The notes beneath the pieces are model-generated. The model did not search any database and was not told where the DNA came from. It worked only from the letters and a program-made list of their open reading frames with translations. Positions 1 to 5,449 of a stretch of 5,449 bases of DNA are shown piece by piece (position 1 is the first letter of the stretch; each line of letters begins with the position of its first letter). The stretch is from NCBI GenBank assembly GCA_027083485.1, contig JALWOO010000424.1, forward strand, positions 1-5,449, given 5' to 3'. Position numbers and translations under genes: made by a program. Source of the DNA: Amylibacter sp. GTDB lineage: Bacteria; Pseudomonadota; Alphaproteobacteria; Rhodobacterales; Rhodobacteraceae.

Positions 1-3000
1 CTATAGCTGGTATCTCTATTCTGCCAACCGCGTGAAAACCCCGCTGATCCGTGGCTCCCTGATGCGCGCCTATCGCAAGCTGCGCAACACCATGAGCGCC
101 ACCGCTGCCTGGGAAGCCTTGCAAAACGATCCGATCCTGCGCGCGGCCTATGTGAAAACCCGCGGCAAAGGCGGCTTTGTGCGCGCCACATGGCAAGAGG
201 CAACCGAAATCATCGCCGCTGCCAACGCCTATACCGCGAAAACCTATGGCCCTGACCGGATTTTCGGCTTCTCTCCTATTCCGGCCATGTCGATGGTTTC
301 CTATGCGGCCGGCTCGCGTTACCTGAGCCTGATGGGCGGCACGGTAATGTCGTTCTATGACTGGTATTGCGATTTGCCACCGTCCAGCCCGATGACCTGG
401 GGCGAACAGACCGACGTGCCGGAATCGGCAGACTGGTATAACGCCGGTTATCTGCTGCTTTGGGGCTCCAACGTGCCACAGACCCGCACGCCGGATGCGC
501 ATTTCTATACCGAAGTCCGCTACAAAGGCACCAAATCCGCCGTCATCAGCCCGGATTATTCCGAAGCCGCCAAATTCGGCGACATCTGGCTGAACCCCAA
601 AGCCGGCACCGACAGCGCCCTGTCCATGGCCATGGGCCACGTGATACTGCGCGAGTTCCATCTGGACCGTCAGGCCCCCTATTTTGAGGAATACACCCGC
701 AAATATTCCGACTTCCCGATGCTGGTAAGACTGGAGGAAAAAGACGGCAAATACATCGCCGGACGTTTCCTGCGTGCCGATGACATCAACGGCAAGCTGG
801 GTGAAAAGAACAATCCTGAATGGAAAACCCTGGCCTGGGATGGCAAATCCAACAAGCTGGTTGCGCCAAACGGCAGCATCGGTTTCCGCTGGGGTGAAGA
901 CGGGGAATGGAACCTCGAAGAACAAGCCAAGAGCAAGGAAACAGAGCTGAAGCTGACCTTTGTGCAGGAAGAGGACCGCGACGATGTTGTCGGTGTTGAC
1001 TTCCCGTATTTCGGCGGTCAGGCCACATCGAATTTTGTCAAATGCAAACACCCTGACGTGATGACCAAAAACGTGCCGGTGAAACGCATCAAATCCGGCA
1101 AAGAGGAAATCCTTGTTACCACCGTGTTTGACCTGTTCTGCGCCAACTATGGCCTTGATCGGGGTCTGGGCGGCGACTGGGTCACCGATGATTACAGCAA
1201 AGACGTGCCTTATACACCGGCATGGGCTGAAAAAATCACCGGCGTGCCGGCGGATAAAATCGCCACTGTTGCCCGTGAATTCGCCCTGAATGCGGAAAAA
1301 ACCGAAGGCCGTTCCATGGTCATTCTGGGGGCCGGTCTGAACCACTGGTATCACATGGACATGAACTATCGCGGCATTATCAACATGCTGGTGATGTGTG
1401 GCTGTGTCGGTAAATCCGGTGGTGGCTGGTCGCATTATGTGGGTCAGGAAAAACTACGTCCACAAACCGGCTGGACCCCGCTGGCCTTTGCGCTGGACTG
1501 GGTACGCCCACCACGGCACATGAACTCTACTTCGGCGTGGTATGCCCACACCGACCAGTGGCGTTATGAACAGCTGGATGTGAACGAAATCCTGTCCCCC
1601 ACCGCGCCCGAGGGCGATTGGGATGCCAGCCTGATTGATTACAACATCCGCGCCGAACGCATGGGCTGGTTGCCTTCTGCTCCGCAGTTGAAAACCAATC
1701 CGTTCGAAGTTGCCAAAGCCGCCAAAGCTGCCGGTAAGGATCCGGTTGACTATGTGGTAGAAAACCTGAAATCCGGCGATTTGCAGATGTCCTGTGAAGA
1801 CCCTGACGCACCGGAAAACTGGCCGCGCAACCTGTTTGTATGGCGTTCCAACCTGCTCGGCGCTTCGGGCAAGGGGCACGAATATTTCATCAAGCACCTG
1901 CTGGGCACCGATCACGGTGTGATGGGCAAAGACCTTGGTGAAGAAGGTGGCCGGATGCCCAAAGAAGCCAAGTGGCATCAGGATGCGCCCAAGGGCAAGC
2001 TTGACCTGCTGGTGACAATCGACTTCCGCATGTCCACCACCGCCGTTTATTCCGATATCGTGCTGCCAACCGCATCATGGTACGAAAAAGACGACATGAA
2101 CACCTCGGACATGCACCCGTTCATCCACCCGCTGCAAGCAGCCGTTGATCCTGCCTATGAAAGCCGCAGCGACTGGGAAATCTTCAAAGGCATCGCCAAG
2201 GCGGTCAGCGAAGTTGCGCCGGAAATTCTGGGTGTGGAAACCGATATCGTGCAGCTGCCTTTGCAGCATGACAGCCCGATGGAAGTGATGCAGCCAACCG
2301 TCAAGGACTGGAAGAAAGGCGAATGTGATCTGGTTCCCGGTGTCACCGCGCCGAAATATATCGTGGTAGAGCGGGATTATTCGCAAATCTACGACAAGTT
2401 CACCTCTGTTGGTCCATTGCTGGAGAAACTCGGCAACGGCGGCAAGGGGATCGGCTGGAACACCGACGTGGAAGTGCAGCACCTGCGCGACCTGAACGGG
2501 GTGGTTCTGGAAGATACCGTTGCCAAAGGCCAGCCCAAACTGGATACCGCCATTGATGCGGCGGAAATGATCCTGATGCTGGCGCCTGAAACCAACGGCG
2601 AAGTGGCCGTCAAGGCGTGGAACGAGCTGGGCAAGGCAACCGGTCGCGAACATGCGCATCTGGCCCTGCCCAAAGAGGACGAGAAAATCCGCTTCCGCGA
2701 TATTGCGGCGCAGCCTCGCAAGATCATCTCCTCGCCCACATGGTCGGGCATCGAGAGCGAGCATGTGTCCTATAACGCCGGTTACACCAACGTTCACGAG
2801 CTGATCCCGTGGCGCACGCTGACAGGCCGTCAGCAGCTCTATCAGGATCACGAATGGATGCTGGCCTTCGGTGAAGGGCTGTGTTCCTATCGTCCACCAG
2901 TGGATCTGAAAACCATCGAAGGTGATTTCAACACCGAAGAAGGCCAGCCGCATGTGGTGCTGAACTTTATCACGCCGCACCAGAAATGGGGGATCCACTC

Positions 3001-3439
3001 CACCTATTCGGACAACCTGCACATGCTGACCCTGAACCGGGGCGGTCCTGTGGTCTGGATCAGTGAAGAAGACGCCAAAACCGCGGGTCTGGTTGATAAT
3101 GACTGGGTCGAGGCATATAACGCCAACGGTGCATTGACCGCGCGTGTGGTTGTGTCCCAGCGGATGAAAACCGGCACCATTTATATGTATCACGCTCAGG
3201 AAAAGATCGTGAATACACCGGGGTCGGAAAAAACCGGCTTTAGAGGTGGTATCCACAACTCCGTCACCCGCACCACGGTGAAACCGACCCATATGATTGG
3301 CGGCTATGCCCAGCAATCCTACGGTTTCAACTACTATGGTACGGTTGGATCGAACCGCGATGAATTCGTGATCGTCCGCAAAATGAAAAAGGTCGACTGG
3401 CTCGACACCCCGATTAACTCTACGGAGGCAGCAGAATGA
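1..3439 (+). CDS. narG: Respiratory nitrate reductase alpha subunit NarG (5'-partial)
   Basis: This is the catalytic subunit of the membrane-bound nitrate reductase. It reduces nitrate to nitrite at a Mo-bis-MGD centre on the cytoplasmic side, using quinol electrons passed through NarI and NarH. The first full codon is at base 2 and 1145 residues are visible. The opening residues YSWYLYSANR match E. coli NarG from about residue 99, so roughly 98 residues, including the FS0 ligands (one His, three Cys), lie upstream. The GTG at 32 is an internal Val codon, not a start. Visible landmarks, numbered from the window's first residue, are: WYCDLPP near 121-127, whose Asp124 corresponds to the Mo-ligand Asp222 of mature E. 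coli NarG; SGGGW at 472-476; YEKDDMNTSDMHPF from 694; SPTWSG at 911-916; TPHQKWGIHSTYSDN at 991-1005 in the C-terminal molybdopterin-dinucleotide-binding domain; and YGFNYYGTVGSNRDEF from 1107. There are no frameshifts or internal stops. The gene overlaps narH by 4 bases. The paralogue name narZ cannot be excluded, but the family is certain. Confidence 0.98.
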   Translation, partial: YSWYLYSANRVKTPLIRGSLMRAYRKLRNTMSATAAWEALQNDPILRAAYVKTRGKGGFVRATWQEATEIIAAANAYTAKTYGPDRIFGFSPIPAMSMVSYAAGSRYLSLMGGTVMSFYDWYCDLPPSSPMTWGEQTDVPESADWYNAGYLLLWGSNVPQTRTPDAHFYTEVRYKGTKSAVISPDYSEAAKFGDIWLNPKAGTDSALSMAMGHVILREFHLDRQAPYFEEYTRKYSDFPMLVRLEEKDGKYIAGRFLRADDINGKLGEKNNPEWKTLAWDGKSNKLVAPNGSIGFRWGEDGEWNLEEQAKSKETELKLTFVQEEDRDDVVGVDFPYFGGQATSNFVKCKHPDVMTKNVPVKRIKSGKEEILVTTVFDLFCANYGLDRGLGGDWVTDDYSKDVPYTPAWAEKITGVPADKIATVAREFALNAEKTEGRSMVILGAGLNHWYHMDMNYRGIINMLVMCGCVGKSGGGWSHYVGQEKLRPQTGWTPLAFALDWVRPPRHMNSTSAWYAHTDQWRYEQLDVNEILSPTAPEGDWDASLIDYNIRAERMGWLPSAPQLKTNPFEVAKAAKAAGKDPVDYVVENLKSGDLQMSCEDPDAPENWPRNLFVWRSNLLGASGKGHEYFIKHLLGTDHGVMGKDLGEEGGRMPKEAKWHQDAPKGKLDLLVTIDFRMSTTAVYSDIVLPTASWYEKDDMNTSDMHPFIHPLQAAVDPAYESRSDWEIFKGIAKAVSEVAPEILGVETDIVQLPLQHDSPMEVMQPTVKDWKKGECDLVPGVTAPKYIVVERDYSQIYDKFTSVGPLLEKLGNGGKGIGWNTDVEVQHLRDLNGVVLEDTVAKGQPKLDTAIDAAEMILMLAPETNGEVAVKAWNELGKATGREHAHLALPKEDEKIRFRDIAAQPRKIISSPTWSGIESEHVSYNAGYTNVHELIPWRTLTGRQQLYQDHEWMLAFGEGLCSYRPPVDLKTIEGDFNTEEGQPHVVLNFITPHQKWGIHSTYSDNLHMLTLNRGGPVVWISEEDAKTAGLVDNDWVEAYNANGALTARVVVSQRMKTGTIYMYHAQEKIVNTPGSEKTGFRGGIHNSVTRTTVKPTHMIGGYAQQSYGFNYYGTVGSNRDEFVIVRKMKKVDWLDTPINSTEAAE
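3424..3428 (+). promoter_or_regulatory. Shine-Dalgarno site of narH
   Basis: A full GGAGG core lies inside the last codons of narG, 7 bases before the narH ATG at 3436. Together with the 4-base ATGA overlap of the narG stop and narH start, this fixes the narH start and suggests translational coupling, which would help keep the alpha and beta subunits equimolar. The motif and spacing are read directly; coupling is inferred. Confidence 0.85.
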
Positions 3440-4983
3440 AAATCCGCGCACAAATAGGCATGGTGCTGAACCTTGATAAATGTATCGGGTGTCACACCTG
3501 TTCGGTTACCTGTAAAAACGTCTGGACCAGCCGTGAAGGTGTTGAATACGCCTGGTTCAACAACGTCGAAACCAAACCCGGCATCGGCTATCCCAAAGAC
3601 TGGGAAAACCAGAAGAAATGGAATGGCGGCTGGGCCAGAAACTCCAAAGGCAAACTGCACCCCAAACAGGGCAGCAAGTGGCGTATTCTGGCGAATATCT
3701 TCGGCAATCCGGACCTGCCGGAAATCGACGATTACTATGAACCGTTCACATTCGACTATGACCACCTGAAATCGGCACCCGATATGCCCGCCTTCCCCAC
3801 CGCGCGCCCGCGTTCGGTGATTACCGGCGAGCGTATGGAAAAGATTGTTGGTGGTCCGAACTGGGAAGAAATCCTCGGCGGCGAGTTTTCCAAACGCTCC
3901 AAGGATTACAACTTTGAAGGCGTACAAAAGGAAATCTACGGGGAATACGAGAATACATTCATGATGTACCTCCCCCGCCTGTGCGAACACTGCCTGAACC
4001 CGGCCTGTGCCGCCTCCTGCCCTTCCGGCGCGATTTACAAACGCGAAGAAGACGGGATCGTGCTGATCGATCAGGAAAAATGTCGCGGCTGGCGCATGTG
4101 TGTTTCCGGGTGTCCTTACAAAAAGGTTTACTACAACTGGGAAAGCGGCAAATCCGAGAAATGCACCTTCTGCTATCCACGGATTGAATCCGGTATGCCG
4201 ACGGTCTGTTCGGAAACCTGTGTGGGGCGGATCCGCTATCTGGGTGTGATGCTCTATGATGCGGACCGGATCGAGGAAATGGCCAACACCCATTCCGAGA
4301 AAGACCTGTATCAGGCACAGCTGGATATGTTCCTTGATCCGAATGATCCTGCCGTGCAGGAACAGGCGCTCAAGGACGGTGTACCGCAGGACTGGCTAAA
4401 AGCGGCGCAGAACTCGCCGGTTTACAAGATGGCCATGGACTGGAAGATCGCCTTCCCGCTGCATCCGGAATACCGCACATTGCCGATGGTGTGGTATATT
4501 CCACCGCTCAGCCCGATCCAGAACGCCGCAGAAGCCGGCGCAATCGGATTGGACCGCGATATGCCGGATGTAAAATCCCTGCGTATTCCTGTACGCTATC
4601 TGGCCAACATGCTGACCGCAGGCGACGAAGCCCCGATTGTTACGGCACTGGAACGGATGCTGGCCATGCGTGCCTATATGCGGTCCAAAACCGTTGACGG
4701 TGTGATTGATGCGGGCATTGCCGAACGTGTCGGTCTGGATGTGAACCTGATCGAGGACATGTACAAGATCATGGCGATTGCCAATTACGAAGATCGTTTT
4801 GTGGTGCCGACAACGCACCGTGAAACAGTTCAGGACGGCATGGACATCCGCACCGGTTGTGGCTTTACCGATGGCAACGGCTGTTCCACCGGCACTTCCA
4901 AGGGATCGATGTTCGGCGGCAAGAAAAAGGACAAGGGCTTTACCATTCCGCCCATGCCTGCCGCTGCGAAAGGGGTATTCTAA
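3436..4983 (+). CDS. narH: Respiratory nitrate reductase beta subunit NarH
   Basis: This is the iron-sulfur electron-transfer subunit (515 aa; E. coli NarH is 512), which passes electrons from the haems of NarI to NarG on the cytoplasmic face of the membrane. The N-terminus MKIRAQIGMVLNLDKCIGCH is almost the same as in E. coli. Cluster cysteines are seen at 16, 19, 22 and 26; at 183, 186, 191 and 195; at 216, 222 and 226; and at 243, 246, 258 and 262. By the E. coli pattern these bind three [4Fe-4S] clusters and one [3Fe-4S] cluster. Trp219 replaces the cysteine expected in a classical 4Fe-4S motif, which is the known mark of the [3Fe-4S] centre FS4. Numbering after the first group is one lower than in E. 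coli because of a single-residue deletion near residues 110-125. The C-terminal region includes the conserved LRIPVxYLANxLTAGD and IANYEDRFVVP segments, then a divergent Gly/Lys-rich tail from about residue 470. The start is fixed by the SD site at 3424 and the ATGA overlap with narG. The stop TAA shares its last A with the narJ ATG. Confidence 0.98.
   Translation: MKIRAQIGMVLNLDKCIGCHTCSVTCKNVWTSREGVEYAWFNNVETKPGIGYPKDWENQKKWNGGWARNSKGKLHPKQGSKWRILANIFGNPDLPEIDDYYEPFTFDYDHLKSAPDMPAFPTARPRSVITGERMEKIVGGPNWEEILGGEFSKRSKDYNFEGVQKEIYGEYENTFMMYLPRLCEHCLNPACAASCPSGAIYKREEDGIVLIDQEKCRGWRMCVSGCPYKKVYYNWESGKSEKCTFCYPRIESGMPTVCSETCVGRIRYLGVMLYDADRIEEMANTHSEKDLYQAQLDMFLDPNDPAVQEQALKDGVPQDWLKAAQNSPVYKMAMDWKIAFPLHPEYRTLPMVWYIPPLSPIQNAAEAGAIGLDRDMPDVKSLRIPVRYLANMLTAGDEAPIVTALERMLAMRAYMRSKTVDGVIDAGIAERVGLDVNLIEDMYKIMAIANYEDRFVVPTTHRETVQDGMDIRTGCGFTDGNGCSTGTSKGSMFGGKKKDKGFTIPPMPAAAKGVF
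4969..4975 (+). promoter_or_regulatory. Likely Shine-Dalgarno site of narJ
   Basis: The purine run AAAGGGG lies within the last codons of narH and ends 7 bases before the ATG at 4983. This spacing favours the first ATG over the second in-frame ATG at 4989 (Met-His-Met), which would be 13 bases away. The run is a weaker match to the anti-SD sequence than the GGAGG of narH, in keeping with a chaperone needed in smaller amounts; that last point is inference. Confidence 0.6.
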
Positions 4984-5449
4984 TGCATATGCCCCTCAAG
5001 GCGATCTCTGCTCTGCTGAGCTATCCGACAGCAGAGCTACAGGCGGCCAAGGACGAATTGAACGAGGCGTTGCAGCAGGGGAACCTGCTGCCCGCCGACA
5101 CAATCGCCCAACTGGCCAGACTGGTTGACGAAATCGCCAGCGGTGATCTCTATGACCTGCAGGAAACCTATGTGGCGCTGTTTGACCGCTCGCGCACCCT
5201 GTCGCTCAATCTGTTCGAGCATGTTCACGGTGAAAGCCGTGACAGGGGGCAGGCAATGGTCGATCTGGTGGAAACCTACCGCGCGGCGGGCTTTGAGCCG
5301 GCCAGCACGGAACTGCCGGACCATTTGCCGGTGCTGCTGGAATTCCTGGCCATGCGTCCGCTGGAAGAAGCGCGCGAAATCCTTGCGGATACCGCGCATA
5401 TTCTGGACGCCCTGCAAACCCGCCTGAACCGGCGCGAGAGCATCTATGC
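4983..5449 (+). CDS. narJ: Nitrate reductase assembly chaperone NarJ (3'-partial)
   Basis: NarJ is the system-specific chaperone (NarJ/TorD/DmsD-like family) that binds apo-NarG, allows insertion of the Mo-bis-MGD and FS0 cofactors, and controls attachment of NarGH to NarI. It is not part of the final enzyme. From the ATG at 4983, 155 full codons and two extra bases run off the window end. The diagnostic segment FEHVHGESRDRGQAMVDL is at residues 78-95, preceded by LFDRSRTLSLNL at 66-77 and followed by ELPDHLPVLLEFLA at 110-123. The visible part aligns nearly end to end with residues 1-154 of the 236-residue E. coli protein, so about 80 residues are missing. The protein is mostly helical in character, with no signal peptide or membrane segment, as expected for a cytoplasmic chaperone. 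The start overlaps the narH stop (TAATG), and narI should follow downstream. An alternative start at 4989 would remove only two residues. Confidence 0.95.
   Translation, partial: MHMPLKAISALLSYPTAELQAAKDELNEALQQGNLLPADTIAQLARLVDEIASGDLYDLQETYVALFDRSRTLSLNLFEHVHGESRDRGQAMVDLVETYRAAGFEPASTELPDHLPVLLEFLAMRPLEEAREILADTAHILDALQTRLNRRESIY

Noticed and set aside
32..34. GTG as a possible start of narG
   Set aside because: The reading frame is open to the window edge and the ten codons before it encode YSWYLYSANR, a conserved NarG segment. The GTG is an internal Val and the gene begins upstream of the window.
1711..1740. Ala/Lys-rich run (AKAAKAAGK) in NarG that looks like a small repeat
   Set aside because: It is a short low-complexity stretch in a variable surface region just before the conserved DPVDY segment; it is neither a true tandem repeat nor a sign of insertion.
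2075..3451. A 458-codon open frame on the - strand opposite narG
   Set aside because: Its codons are in exact register with narG, so its stops correspond to sense TTA, CTA and TCA, which narG rarely uses; it ends at a sense TCA Ser codon at 2075. The translation resembles no known family, and narG is strongly conserved across this region.
3334..4293. A 319-codon open frame on the - strand opposite narH
   Set aside because: It is also in codon register with narH and owes its length to the same codon avoidance. It shows no recognisable domain, and the sense strand holds the highly conserved Fe-S cluster motifs.
4989..4991. Second in-frame ATG as the narJ start
   Set aside because: It is 13 bases from the purine-rich SD-like run, while the ATG at 4983 is 7 bases away and forms the usual TAATG overlap.
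5225..5242. Short inverted repeat TCACGG/CCGTGA with a 6-base loop
   Set aside because: It lies within the codons of the invariant HVHGESRD motif of NarJ, the stem is only 6 bp and no T-run follows. It is best explained by the coding constraint, not by a terminator or operator.

Overview
The window is a densely packed piece of a narGHJI operon, which encodes the membrane-bound respiratory nitrate reductase (Nar). Three genes lie on the + strand: the 3' nine-tenths of narG, a complete narH, and the 5' two-thirds of narJ. The gene for the cytochrome b subunit, narI, would be expected just downstream but is outside the window. There is no intergenic stretch. narG and narH overlap through ATGA, narH and narJ overlap through TAATG, and a purine-rich ribosome binding site precedes each internal start.

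Layout: bases 1-3439 are narG, open at the 5' end. About 98 residues are missing, including the ligands of the FS0 iron-sulfur cluster. Bases 3436-4983 are narH, with all fifteen cluster cysteines and the tryptophan that marks the [3Fe-4S] site. Bases 4983-5449 are narJ, open at the 3' end. No RNA genes, mobile elements, CRISPR arrays, repeats or terminators were seen. The operon promoter, with any FNR or NarL sites, would lie upstream and is not visible.

How the genes work together: NarG reduces nitrate to nitrite at a molybdenum bis-MGD site on the cytoplasmic side. NarH carries electrons through four Fe-S clusters from the NarI haems to NarG. NarJ is the dedicated chaperone needed for cofactor insertion and membrane attachment of NarGH.

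Organism: the proteins are of the enterobacterial/proteobacterial Nar type and align almost without gaps to E. coli NarGHJ as recalled from memory. By eye, GC content is in the mid-to-high 50s, and Leu TTA/CTA and Ser TCA codons are scarce. A denitrifying or nitrate-respiring member of the Pseudomonadota, perhaps an alphaproteobacterium, is a reasonable guess, but the window has no decisive taxonomic marker. I found no new biological system here; this looks like a conserved energy-metabolism operon.
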